Positions 33,585 to 41,549 of a stretch of DNA of 64,000 nucleotides are shown here, one piece after another; the stretch's first letter is position 1; every line of letters starts with the position of its first letter. The notes beneath the pieces are model-generated. The model was not told where the DNA came from, searched no databases, and was given only the letters and a program-made list of their open reading frames with translations. Made by a program: the position numbers and the translations under genes. The stretch spans positions 1 through 64,000 of the forward strand of contig CALCJF010000060.1 of NCBI GenBank assembly GCA_937967375.1, written 5' to 3'. The DNA is from an uncultured Leucobacter sp. Lineage in GTDB: Bacteria > Actinomycetota > Actinomycetes > Actinomycetales > Microbacteriaceae.

Positions 33585-34352
33585 ATGGCGTCACCCGGTG
33601 TGCAGTCTGTCGATCGGGCGTTCGACCTGCTCGAGGCCCTCGGCGAAGCCGAGCGATCCCTTTCGCTTGCCGAAGTGGCGCAGCGAACCGGCTTGACGCC
33701 GCCCACCGCGCACCGGCTGTTGCGTACGATGCACGCGCGTGGCTACGTGAACCAGCACGCGTCGCGAGAGTACAGTGCCGGGCCCGCGCTCATCGCCCTC
33801 GGGCGCAAGGCGACTCCGGCGCTCGCCGTGCTCGCGCAACCCGTGCTCGCTGAACTCGAAGAGATCTCGGGCGAGACCGCCAACCTCGCGGTGCTCGATC
33901 GCGATCTGGTGGCGTACGTCGCGCAGGTGCCCTCGCGGCATCGCATGCGCATGTTCACTGAGGTGGGCAGGCAGGTGCTACCGCACGCCTCGGGCGTCGG
34001 CAAGGCGATCCTTTCGACCCTTCCGGAGGCGAAAGTGCGCTCGATCATTCAGCACACCGGGTTGCCGAGGTACACCCCGTCGACCATCACCGACGAGGCC
34101 GCGTTCTTTGCAGAACTGCGCGAGAGCAGGCGGCGAGGATTCGCGATCGACGACGGTGAGCAGGAGGTAGGGGTGCGCTGCATCGCAGTCGCCCTGCCCG
34201 CGCAAGCCTCGGTCGACGGGCTCGGCGCCGCGGCGGTCTCAATCTCGGGCCCGGCGGCGCGCGTTACCGAGGCCGAAAGCGCGCGTTACATCGAGGCGCT
34301 GCAGCACGCAGCCGCACGGCTCAGCAGTGCGCGGGGTAGCCTGGACGAGTGA
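33585..34352 (+). CDS. IclR-family transcriptional regulator
   Basis: 255 residues from ATG 33585. N-terminal winged helix (VQSVDRAFDLLEALGEAERS, LAEVAQRTGLTPPTAHRLLRT) and C-terminal IclR effector domain (VLAELEEISGETANLAVLDRD, GRQVLPHASGVGKAILSTL, GFAIDDGEQEVGVRCIAVAL). In E. coli IclR senses glyoxylate and pyruvate to repress the glyoxylate shunt. The divergent glcB makes the same role likely here. An in-frame ATG at 33570 is possible but falls close to the palindrome. The stop overlaps the GTG of menE. Confidence 0.88.
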   Translation: MASPGVQSVDRAFDLLEALGEAERSLSLAEVAQRTGLTPPTAHRLLRTMHARGYVNQHASREYSAGPALIALGRKATPALAVLAQPVLAELEEISGETANLAVLDRDLVAYVAQVPSRHRMRMFTEVGRQVLPHASGVGKAILSTLPEAKVRSIIQHTGLPRYTPSTITDEAAFFAELRESRRRGFAIDDGEQEVGVRCIAVALPAQASVDGLGAAAVSISGPAARVTEAESARYIEALQHAAARLSSARGSLDE

Positions 34353-35548
34353 GCACACAAGCCCCGCTGCGCCCCATTCCGGTTGATGACCGAGCCTGGC
34401 TGCTGCCAGCCCTCGCCGATGCGCTTCGAGGGGGCGCGCCAGTGCTTCCGGTGGCCCCCGGTCTCGGCGATGATGAGGTGCGCAGGCTGCAGGCCGCGAA
34501 CTTGCCCGCAGAGACCGCGGTGCTGGTGCGCACCTCGGGGTCGAGCGGTGTTCCGAAGGCTGTCGCGCTCTCTGCCGCCGCGCTGATCGCGAGCGCCGAG
34601 GCAACACACGAGGCCCTCGGCGGTCCCGGCCAGTGGCTCGTGACGCTGCCGGCGCACCTGATTTCTGGCCTGCAGATGCTCGTGCGCAGCCAGGTCTCGG
34701 GCATTGAGCCGGTGTTCTTCGACGGGCCATTCGACGCGGGGGCTCTGCTCGTCGCGGCAGAGCGCATGGACCACGAGCGGCGCTATGTCTCGCTCGTTCC
34801 GGTGCAGTTTGGGCGGCTGCTCGATCTGGCTGAGAGTGACCCCGCGGCGGCTGACACTCTGCGCGGTTTCGCTGCGGTGCTCGTCGGCGGGCAGGCAATC
34901 TCGCTCGCGATGCGGCAGCGGGCGCACGAGCTGGGGGTCAATCTGCGCCGCAGCTACGGCATGACCGAGACCTCTGGTGGGTGTGTGTACGACGGCGTCG
35001 AGATTGGCGACACTCGCATGCGCATTCGGGGCGGTGAGGTGCAGTTGAGCGGTTCGTGCCTCGCCACGGGCTACGTCGAAGGCGCTGACGAAGAAGCCGG
35101 GGCGCAGGCGCTCACGGACGAACGTTTTGTCGAAGAAAAAGGTACGCGCTGGTATCGCACGGGAGACGCGGGCGAGTTGCTCGGCGGCATGCTCACCGTG
35201 ACCGGCCGCCTCGACCGTGTCATCATCTCGGGTGGTGTGAACGTATCGCTCGACGAGATCGAACGCGTGGTCAGGGAACTCCCCGGATGGTCGACGGCGG
35301 TTGCGCTCGGTGCGCCGCACCCCGAGTGGGGCGAGCGCGCGTCGCTCGTGGTCGAGACCGAGGCAGGCGCGGTTTCGCTCGATGAGGTGCGCGCGACGGT
35401 CAAGCAGCAGCTCGGCGCGGCCGCGGTGCCCGAGTGGGCGACCGAGACGGAAGCACTGCCGAGGCTCGCGGGTGGCAAGCCAGATATCGCGTCGATAGAG
35501 CGTTGGATCGCCGAACTCAGGCAAACGTTTCGCCAGACGCGGCAGTAG
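34349..35548 (+). CDS. menE: o-Succinylbenzoate-CoA ligase
   Basis: AMP-forming ligase activating o-succinylbenzoate to its CoA ester in menaquinone synthesis. 399 residues. P-loop LVRTSGSSGVPKAVALS (about 60-76), A5-type motif RRSYGMTETSGG, adenylate-binding TGDAGEL, and hinge GRLDRVIISGGVNVS; near the C terminus a GGKPD motif supplies the catalytic lysine. GTG start overlaps the iclR stop by 4 bp. Shortish for the family but complete. menA follows after 74 bp. Confidence 0.92.
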   Translation: MSTQAPLRPIPVDDRAWLLPALADALRGGAPVLPVAPGLGDDEVRRLQAANLPAETAVLVRTSGSSGVPKAVALSAAALIASAEATHEALGGPGQWLVTLPAHLISGLQMLVRSQVSGIEPVFFDGPFDAGALLVAAERMDHERRYVSLVPVQFGRLLDLAESDPAAADTLRGFAAVLVGGQAISLAMRQRAHELGVNLRRSYGMTETSGGCVYDGVEIGDTRMRIRGGEVQLSGSCLATGYVEGADEEAGAQALTDERFVEEKGTRWYRTGDAGELLGGMLTVTGRLDRVIISGGVNVSLDEIERVVRELPGWSTAVALGAPHPEWGERASLVVETEAGAVSLDEVRATVKQQLGAAAVPEWATETEALPRLAGGKPDIASIERWIAELRQTFRQTRQ

Positions 35549-35622
35549 CCCGGGCTCGCTCATCGGTTTTGGGCGCCTCGCGGCGCGCGGCCCGATGCCT
35601 CGACAGTCAGTAGGATCGACGC

Positions 35623-36579
35623 ATGAGTGCTTCGAAGAATCCCGCGCGTTCAGGCAATCCGGCTACGCGCGCCGCGGCCGTGCGCCACCAGCACGAAGAC
35701 GGCCGCACTCGCATCACCTGGATCGATTGGATCGGCGGTGCTCGTCTGCGCACTCTGCCCCTCGCGATCGCACCTGTCGCCGCCGGCGCGGGCATTGCGG
35801 CGCTGCAGAAGTCATTCTCGCTGCCCCTCAGTCTGCTCGCGCTTGCGGTCGCGGTGCTGCTGCAGATCGGCGTCAACTACGCAAACGACTACAGCGACGG
35901 CATTCGCGGCACCGATGCGCACCGCGTCGGCCCTGCGCGACTGACCGGCTCGGGGCTCGTGAACCCGAAAGCCGTGCTCGCGACCGCGCTCACCTTCTTC
36001 GGCCTCGCTGCTGCAGCAGGGCTCGTCGCGATCGTGCTCAGCGGCCGCTGGTGGTTTCTCGCTGTAGGCGTGATCGCCATTCTTGCCGCCTGGTTCTATA
36101 CCGGCGGCAAGCGACCGTACGGTTACGCGGGGCTCGGCGAGATCGCTGTGTTCGTGTTCTTCGGCATTGTCGCGACGGTAGGCACCGTGTGGCTGCAGAG
36201 CGAGATTATTCCGCAAGAGGCATGGATCGCAGGAGCCGGCATCGGTCTGCTCGCAGTAGCGGTGCTCATCGCCAACAACACGCGCGATATTGCCACCGAC
36301 AAGATCGTCGGCAAGCGTACGCTTTCGGTGCGCATCGGGGATCGCGCGTCGCGTATTCTCTTTACGGTATGTGCGCTTGCTCCCTTCGCGGCGCCCGCTA
36401 TCTATCTCGTGGCCTACCCCGGAATGGTCTACACGCTGTTTGCCCTCTTCGGAGCGATCTCGGCTGCCGTTATTATGCTCTGGGCGCGCACCTCGCGCGA
36501 GATGGTGCTTGCACTGGCGATCACCAGTCTGGCGGCCCTCGCCTACGGGGTGCTCATGGGCGTCGCCTTCGCGTTCTAG
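35623..36579 (+). CDS. menA: 1,4-dihydroxy-2-naphthoate polyprenyltransferase
   Basis: Integral membrane prenyltransferase that joins DHNA to a polyprenyl chain, forming demethylmenaquinone. 318 residues, UbiA superfamily. First Asp-rich motif NYANDYSDGIRGTDAHR (about 85-101), second Asp-rich region NNTRDIATDKIVGKRTLSVRIG (about 222-243, shortened here by position). About eight or nine membrane helices. The N-terminal 30 residues are hydrophilic. Same strand as menE; a small hairpin follows the stop. Confidence 0.94.
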   Translation: MSASKNPARSGNPATRAAAVRHQHEDGRTRITWIDWIGGARLRTLPLAIAPVAAGAGIAALQKSFSLPLSLLALAVAVLLQIGVNYANDYSDGIRGTDAHRVGPARLTGSGLVNPKAVLATALTFFGLAAAAGLVAIVLSGRWWFLAVGVIAILAAWFYTGGKRPYGYAGLGEIAVFVFFGIVATVGTVWLQSEIIPQEAWIAGAGIGLLAVAVLIANNTRDIATDKIVGKRTLSVRIGDRASRILFTVCALAPFAAPAIYLVAYPGMVYTLFALFGAISAAVIMLWARTSREMVLALAITSLAALAYGVLMGVAFAF

Positions 36580-36598
36580 CAACTTACAACCTCAGCGA

Positions 36599-36615
36599 GC
36601 ATCGCCTCGCGATGC
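36599..36615 (+). terminator. Small hairpin after menA
   Basis: GCATCGC-ctc-GCGATGC, perfect 7-bp stem, no T-tract, between menA and the FAD oxidase gene. A weak terminator or processing site. Confidence 0.4.
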
Positions 36616-36655
36616 GGGGCCGCCGCAACTTCACTCTCTCAATCAAGGATGATTC

Positions 36656-38026
36656 ATGATCAACGGCAACGTTTCTCACTGGTGGCAGCAAGTCGGTGCT
36701 CCCTCACCGAGACCGGCGCTGCAGGGTGACCTGCAGGTAGACGTCGCCATCGTCGGAGCCGGGTACACGGGGCTCTGGACCGCTTACTACCTGAAGCAGG
36801 CGCAGCCCGATCTGCGGGTCGCGGTGATCGAGAAGCGCCACGCCGGCTACGGCGCCTCGGGCCGAAACGGCGGCTGGCTGACGAACGCAATCACGGGTGG
36901 TCGTGAACAGTACGTGAAGACGCACGGGCGAGACGCCGCCGAGCGCATGCAGCGCGAAATGAACGCGACCGTCGACGAGGTGATTCGGGTCACCAAAGTC
37001 GAAGGCATCGACGCCGACATCAAGAAGGGCGGCGAGTTCAACGTCGCTTACGCGCCGGCGCAAGAGAAGCGAATTCGAGAGTTCGCCGAGGCCGAGCAGG
37101 CATGGAAGTACACGGACCTCGAACTGCTTGAGGCCGCCGAGGCCACCGCGAAGATCAACGTCGCGGGCACCAGGGCAGCGGTGTGGCACCCGCACAGCGC
37201 GCGCATTCAGCCGGCGAAGCTCGCGTCGGGTCTCGCGCAGGCCGTCGAACGACTCGGGGTGACCATCTACGAAGGAACGACCGCGCTCGAGATCGCCCCG
37301 CACCGAGTCATCGCCGACCACGGCACCGTCTCGGCCGACTTCATCGTGCGTGCGACCGAGGGGTTCACGGCGGGTCTGAAGGGTCTTCGCCGACTCTGGC
37401 TGCCCATGAACTCGTCGCTCATCGCCACCGAGCCGCTGCCGCAGCACGTTTGGGACGAGCTGCACTGGAGCAAGGGCGAGGTGCTCGGCGATTTCGCGCA
37501 CGTCTACATGTATGCCCAGCGCACCGCAGATGACCGCATCGCGATCGGCGGGCGAGGCGTGCCCTACAAGTACGGCTCGAAGACTGATACCGACGGACAG
37601 ACACCGGCGATTACCGTCGACACGCTGAGCGAGATCATGCACCGCTTCTTCCCGGCGACTCGGGGCGCGGCGATCGACCACGTCTGGTCGGGCGTGCTGG
37701 GTGTGCCGCGTGACTGGTCGGCAACTGTCGGGCTCGACCGCGAGACCGGTATCGCCTGGGGTGGCGGCTATGTCGGCACCGGCGTTACCTCGACCAACCT
37801 GGCCGGCCGCACCATCGCCGATCTGATCCTCGGTAACGAGAGCGAGCTCGTCTCGCTGCCGTGGGTGAACCACCGTGTTCGCAAGTGGGAGCCAGAGCCG
37901 CTGCGCTGGATCGCAACGAAGGGCCTCTACACCGCGTACGGCATCGCCGATTCGGCTGAGCTCAAGGGCCGCCCGACGACCTCGCCGATTGCCCACATCG
38001 CCGACGTCATTACCGGCCGGCACTGA
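36656..38026 (+). CDS. FAD-dependent amine oxidase of the DAO fold (PuuB-like)
   Basis: 456 residues of the glycine/D-amino-acid-oxidase family. Dinucleotide motif VDVAIVGAGYTGLWTAYYL (about 29-47), then VIEKRHAGYGASGRNGGWL, the arrangement seen in gamma-glutamylputrescine oxidases and related periplasm-independent amine oxidases. Closing FAD segment GIAWGGGYVGTGVTSTNLAGRT minus its ends. Probably oxidises an amine or N-substituted amino acid to an aldehyde with H2O2 release. AAGGATGATTC precedes ATG. It forms a unit with the small cupin gene 45 bp downstream. Not an obvious part of menaquinone synthesis. Confidence 0.85.
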   Translation: MINGNVSHWWQQVGAPSPRPALQGDLQVDVAIVGAGYTGLWTAYYLKQAQPDLRVAVIEKRHAGYGASGRNGGWLTNAITGGREQYVKTHGRDAAERMQREMNATVDEVIRVTKVEGIDADIKKGGEFNVAYAPAQEKRIREFAEAEQAWKYTDLELLEAAEATAKINVAGTRAAVWHPHSARIQPAKLASGLAQAVERLGVTIYEGTTALEIAPHRVIADHGTVSADFIVRATEGFTAGLKGLRRLWLPMNSSLIATEPLPQHVWDELHWSKGEVLGDFAHVYMYAQRTADDRIAIGGRGVPYKYGSKTDTDGQTPAITVDTLSEIMHRFFPATRGAAIDHVWSGVLGVPRDWSATVGLDRETGIAWGGGYVGTGVTSTNLAGRTIADLILGNESELVSLPWVNHRVRKWEPEPLRWIATKGLYTAYGIADSAELKGRPTTSPIAHIADVITGRH

Positions 38027-38071
38027 TCCTTTTCTCTATCTCGCTCGTATTACCCGCCAACGGAGGCCACA

Positions 38072-38425
38072 ATGGACCGCACGCCAACCCACTTCTTGCG
38101 CGACGCGAACAACGCGACGATCGGTGCGCACGCAGCGAAACCCACTGCGGTGACGCCTGGGCTCACCGAAGCTTCGCTCGATATCTGGGCGGACGCGAGG
38201 ATCGACACCGGCATCTGGGAGTGCACTGCCGGTGAGTTCACTGCCGAGCGCAACGGCTACACCGAGATCTGCACGATTCTCTCGGGAAGCGTGACGCTCG
38301 AGGTCGAAGGCCAAGAGCCGCAGCGGTTCGGGGCAGGCGACGTGTTCGTCACGCCGTCGGGGTGGAAAGGTGTGTGGCGCGTGCACGAAACACTGCGCAA
38401 GCACTACACCATCGTGAAGGACTGA
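38072..38425 (+). CDS. Cupin domain protein (EutQ-like, cupin_3)
   Basis: 117 residues with a single beta-barrel: GIWECTAGEFTAERNGYTEICTI then LSGSVTLEVEGQEPQRFGAGDVFVTPSGWKGVW, the DUF861/cupin_3 pattern. Such proteins commonly follow FAD amine oxidases in amine-degrading units. The metal-binding histidines of classical cupins are not all present. GGAGG 6 bp upstream of the ATG. Role unknown; linked to the upstream oxidase by spacing and orientation. Confidence 0.82.
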   Translation: MDRTPTHFLRDANNATIGAHAAKPTAVTPGLTEASLDIWADARIDTGIWECTAGEFTAERNGYTEICTILSGSVTLEVEGQEPQRFGAGDVFVTPSGWKGVWRVHETLRKHYTIVKD

Positions 38426-38439
38426 GCTGCGTTCGCTCG

Positions 38440-38730
38440 CTAGGAAGCGGGCGTGCTCTCGCCGCCTTCTTCGCGTGCTCGGTCATCAGTGATCGCGTCT
38501 TCGGCGATGTCGTCTGCCGTGCGCTCACGATTGCGCCACTCGTAGATGCTCGTCGAGGCCTCACTGCGCTGCTTCGAAAGGAAGATCACCGAGAGGGCGA
38601 GCGCGATCAGCGTCGAGATGAGCAGCGCGAGCCACCACGGCCAGTTGATCAACAGCAGCACGGCAAAGGGCACCGCAAAGAAGACGATTCGCAACACGAC
38701 GTAGAGGGCCCAGGACTTGCCAGTATTCAC
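38440..38730 (-). CDS. DUF4229 small membrane protein
   Basis: 96 residues from a GTG at 38730. Two membrane helices (ALYVVLRIVFFAVPFAVLLL and WWLALLISTLIALALSVIFL) are followed by an Arg/Glu-rich cytosolic tail, as in actinobacterial DUF4229 proteins, which often neighbour men genes. A TACAAT -10 box ends 8 nt before this GTG, so the message is probably leaderless; the longer open frame to 38841 would run through the promoter. Function unknown. Confidence 0.8.
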   Translation of the reverse strand: MNTGKSWALYVVLRIVFFAVPFAVLLLINWPWWLALLISTLIALALSVIFLSKQRSEASTSIYEWRNRERTADDIAEDAITDDRAREEGGESTPAS

Positions 38731-38738
38731 AAGCGAGT

Positions 38739-38744
38739 ATTGTA
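38739..38744 (-). promoter_or_regulatory. -10 box of a leaderless DUF4229 transcript
   Basis: TACAAT on the minus strand, 8 nt upstream of the GTG start codon, with no ribosome-binding site in between. Fits a transcript that starts at the start codon. Confidence 0.55.
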
Positions 38745-38809
38745 GCGAGGCTAGCTGAAGCGAAACCTCGTGGCGGTGCAGCGTGCCTGGGGCTGTCAGG
38801 CAGCCCGGG

Positions 38810-38815
38810 TAGCAT
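38810..38815 (+). promoter_or_regulatory. -10 box of the PLDc_N gene
   Basis: TAGCAT, 6 nt before ATG 38822, leaving room only for a leaderless message. The same hexamer lies 6 nt before the menG GTG (54491-54496). Confidence 0.5.
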
Positions 38816-38821
38816 GGAGAC

Positions 38822-39247
38822 ATGGTTCGTTTTGCGATCATTGGTGTAGTCGTCGGCGTGGCACTCGTGCTCTACGCGCTCGTCGACGCTGCAATGAGCG
38901 ACCCGGCCAGGGCCCGCGGGGTGTCGAAGCCGGTGTGGGTTGTCATGATCGTCTTGCTGCCGGTGATCGGCGCCCTGCTCTGGCTCATCATCGGCAAATC
39001 GCGAGGCCCGATGCCGGCCGCGGTGCGCCCGCCAGACGACGATCCGCGCTTCACCGCGACGCGACTTTCTTCTGCCGAACTCGATGCGCACGTCGAAGAG
39101 CTCGAAGCTCGTCTTCGTGAGCTTGATGACGAGGTATTTCCCGGCGTCGATCGCGAGGCTGATGCGGGCTCCAGCGGCACCGAAACCGATGGCAAAGCGC
39201 CCGGTGGCTCGACGAAACCCGACGACCCCTCCGGCGAGAAGCAGTGA
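38822..39247 (+). CDS. PLDc_N domain membrane protein
   Basis: 141 residues. Two helices (FAIIGVVVGVALVLYALVDA and WVVMIVLLPVIGALLWLIIG) form the PLDc_N unit, named for the N terminus of cardiolipin synthases but here without any phospholipase domain. A coiled segment (AELDAHVEELEARLRELDDE) and a disordered Gly/Ser/Asp tail follow. Its stop overlaps the menD GTG by 4 bp, so the two are translationally coupled. Common neighbour of menD in Actinobacteria; role unknown. Confidence 0.85.
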   Translation: MVRFAIIGVVVGVALVLYALVDAAMSDPARARGVSKPVWVVMIVLLPVIGALLWLIIGKSRGPMPAAVRPPDDDPRFTATRLSSAELDAHVEELEARLRELDDEVFPGVDREADAGSSGTETDGKAPGGSTKPDDPSGEKQ

Positions 39248-41046
39248 CACAGCCCGCACTCGCCTCGCAGTACGCGACCGAGCTGCTCGGCGCACTCGTT
39301 CGGCTTGGAGTGCGCGATGTGGTCGTATGCCCGGGGTCGCGCTCGCAGGCGCTCGCGCTTGCCGCCGCGCAGGCTGAGGCTGCGGGGGCGGTTCGTCTGC
39401 ACGTGCGCCTCGACGAGCGCTCGGCGGGCTTCTTCGCCCTCGGCGTCACGAGTGAGACCGGAGTGCCAACGCCGGTCATCGTCACGAGCGGATCTGCAGT
39501 CGCAAACCTCTTGCCAGCGGCGCTCGAGGCTCACGAGTCGCGAGTGCCGCTATTGCTACTGACCGCGGATCGGCCCGCGGTGCTGCGGGGCACGAGAAGC
39601 AACCAGACGACGAGGCAGTCGGGGCTCTTTGCAGAGTGCTCGAGGCTCGCGCTCGATATTGACGTCGATGAAGCGCTCGAGGTGGCGGCAGGAACAGTCA
39701 GCCTGCATGATCCAGCAACAGTCGCCGCTCGTGCGATGAGTGCCGCAGTTGGCGCGCGGGCAGATCTGCCCGCCGGGCCTGTGCAGCTGAACCTGCAGTT
39801 TCGTGAGCCGCTCTCGAGCGCTGTCGGGAGCCTGCCTCAGCTGCCGAGCGAGGTATTCGAAGGCGCCGCGCGAGACCGTGATGCCGGGGTTGCGCCGGGC
39901 GGTGTCACTCGCGCCGGCGATACCGTCTCACGCCGCGACCCGATCGCGGCCACGACGAGCTACCTGCACGAGGGCGACGCCCTGGCGGTGGTCATCGCGG
40001 GCGAGGGGGCGGGTCTCGAGGCAGAGGCGTTTGCCCATGCCGCAGGTTTGCCCCTGCTCGCTGAAGTCGTGAGCGGGGTGCGCTTCGGTCGCGAGGCAAT
40101 CACCGCCTATGCCAGTCTCATCGATGACGCTGAAACCGGTGCGCTCATCGAACGCGCCATCGTGTTTGGGCATCCTACCCTCACACGGCAGGTGCCCGCG
40201 CTACTGAAGCGTGACGATGTTGAAGTGATTGTCGTCGACCCGCATTGTGGCGATCAGGTCGATCATTTTGACCCGAGCGGCACTGCCGCTGTCGTGGCCT
40301 CGGCGCACGTCAGCGAATCATACGAACCGAGCAGCATGCGTCGCTGGCTCGGAAGGTGGGTAGTTGCAGATCGTGCGCTGCGCGAAGCGCGATCCACCGT
40401 GCATGAACCCGACCTCGAAGCTGCGAAAGCTACCGGATACAAAGAGCGAAACGCCTATGCTCGTGCTGAGCTCGGGGCGGCAAAAGAATCGGTGACCCGC
40501 GAGATGCTCGCCGAAAGCGTGTGGCGGGCGAGTTGGCCGCACGATCGGCTCGTGCTTGCCGCCTCACGCATGGTGCGCGTGCTCGACGCGATCGCGACCC
40601 CGCGCCGGGTCGAGGTGCGGGCGAACCGAGGTCTCGCCGGTATCGATGGCACGATCGCCACCGCGTTTGGTATCGCGGCAGCGAGTCAGGTCGAGGATCA
40701 GCCCTCGCTCGGGGCAGGTGTGACCCGGGTGCTCATCGGAGACCTTGCGCTGCTGCACGACGCTGGCTCATTGCTGCTGCCCGAGAACGAGCCACACCCC
40801 CGATTGCAGCTTTTCGTTGGCAACGATGGTGGCGGAACGATCTTTGACACATTGGAGGCCGCGCTGACTGCCGACGCTGCCGCTTTCGACCGCGTCATGT
40901 ACACGCCACAGCGGGCCGACTTTGAGTCGCTCGCTCGCGCATACGGCTGGCAGTATCGCCGGGTCGAGACCCGAGGCGCGCTTGAGCGGCTGCTGACCGA
41001 GCAGGTCGCGGGCCCGCAGCTGGTCGAGGTGCCGCTGGGGCGCTGA
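39244..41046 (+). CDS. menD: SEPHCHC synthase
   Basis: ThDP-dependent enzyme that joins 2-oxoglutarate to isochorismate early in menaquinone synthesis. 600 residues with the three-domain ThDP layout. N terminus VVVCPGSRSQALALAAAQAE, then RLDERSAGFFALG with the catalytic-type glutamate, VIVTSGSAVANLLPAALEA, and LLLTADRPAVLRGTRSNQTT; the ThDP-Mg region is GDLALLHDAGSLL to FVGNDGGGTIF near residues 500-540. GTG start. It ends 4 bp before the convergent SnoaL-like gene, at the left border of the catabolic cluster. Confidence 0.95.
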   Translation: MTQPALASQYATELLGALVRLGVRDVVVCPGSRSQALALAAAQAEAAGAVRLHVRLDERSAGFFALGVTSETGVPTPVIVTSGSAVANLLPAALEAHESRVPLLLLTADRPAVLRGTRSNQTTRQSGLFAECSRLALDIDVDEALEVAAGTVSLHDPATVAARAMSAAVGARADLPAGPVQLNLQFREPLSSAVGSLPQLPSEVFEGAARDRDAGVAPGGVTRAGDTVSRRDPIAATTSYLHEGDALAVVIAGEGAGLEAEAFAHAAGLPLLAEVVSGVRFGREAITAYASLIDDAETGALIERAIVFGHPTLTRQVPALLKRDDVEVIVVDPHCGDQVDHFDPSGTAAVVASAHVSESYEPSSMRRWLGRWVVADRALREARSTVHEPDLEAAKATGYKERNAYARAELGAAKESVTREMLAESVWRASWPHDRLVLAASRMVRVLDAIATPRRVEVRANRGLAGIDGTIATAFGIAAASQVEDQPSLGAGVTRVLIGDLALLHDAGSLLLPENEPHPRLQLFVGNDGGGTIFDTLEAALTADAAAFDRVMYTPQRADFESLARAYGWQYRRVETRGALERLLTEQVAGPQLVEVPLGR

Positions 41047-41050
41047 GCCT

Positions 41051-41446
41051 TCAGGCGCTCAGGTCTCGTTCCACGCTCTCCGAGAGGTGCCAGTGAGCCA
41101 TCTTCCACTCACCCGCGATGCGGCGCATGACGAAGGTGACGCGCACGGGATCGGGCAGCGCCTCGCCGCTCGGCAGCACACCCCGTGGAAAGTCAATCAG
41201 CCACGCGACGTCGCCCACCATCCAACCGCTTGGGTTCGAGTCGACGCACGATGCGGGTTCGTGCGATCCGATCGACTCGTAGATATCGGCGATTTTGCGA
41301 TCGACGTGCCCGCCCGAGTGGAAGCCCACGAAGTCCGACTCCTCGTCTTCGACCGAGTGCGCCGCGATGTACTCGACGTCTCGCGCGAGGCATGCCGCGA
41401 AGTATTCTTTCGCGAAATCGTTCATCTCTTGCGTCGTTGCGGCCAT
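41051..41446 (-). CDS. SnoaL-like / NTF2-fold protein
   Basis: 131 residues with the cone-shaped NTF2 fold pattern: FAKEYFAACLARDVEYIAAHS at the N terminus, then VRVTFVMRRIAGEWKMAHWHLS at the end. Members are ketosteroid-isomerase-like hydrolases, isomerases or mere binding proteins. AAGGGAT lies 7 bp upstream of ATG 41446. It is last in the catabolic operon, but a hairpin at 41517 lies between it and the amidohydrolase, so its expression may be reduced or separate. Function unknown; perhaps an isomerase in the pathway. Confidence 0.78.
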   Translation of the reverse strand: MAATTQEMNDFAKEYFAACLARDVEYIAAHSVEDEESDFVGFHSGGHVDRKIADIYESIGSHEPASCVDSNPSGWMVGDVAWLIDFPRGVLPSGEALPDPVRVTFVMRRIAGEWKMAHWHLSESVERDLSA

Positions 41447-41516
41447 TTGATATCCCTTGATCTTGTCGTGCTGCGGTCTTTGCGGGGCGCAGCACGGTGG
41501 CGAATGGCGCAGTAGC

Positions 41517-41546
41517 GTGGGCGGCCCGCACCCGCGAGCCGCCCAC
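41517..41546 (-). terminator. Hairpin after the amidohydrolase
   Basis: GTGGGCGGC and GCCGCCCAC pair perfectly around a 12-base loop, starting 4 bp beyond the amidohydrolase stop. No T-run. Likely attenuates read-through into the SnoaL-like gene. Confidence 0.6.
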
Positions 41547-41549
41547 AAC

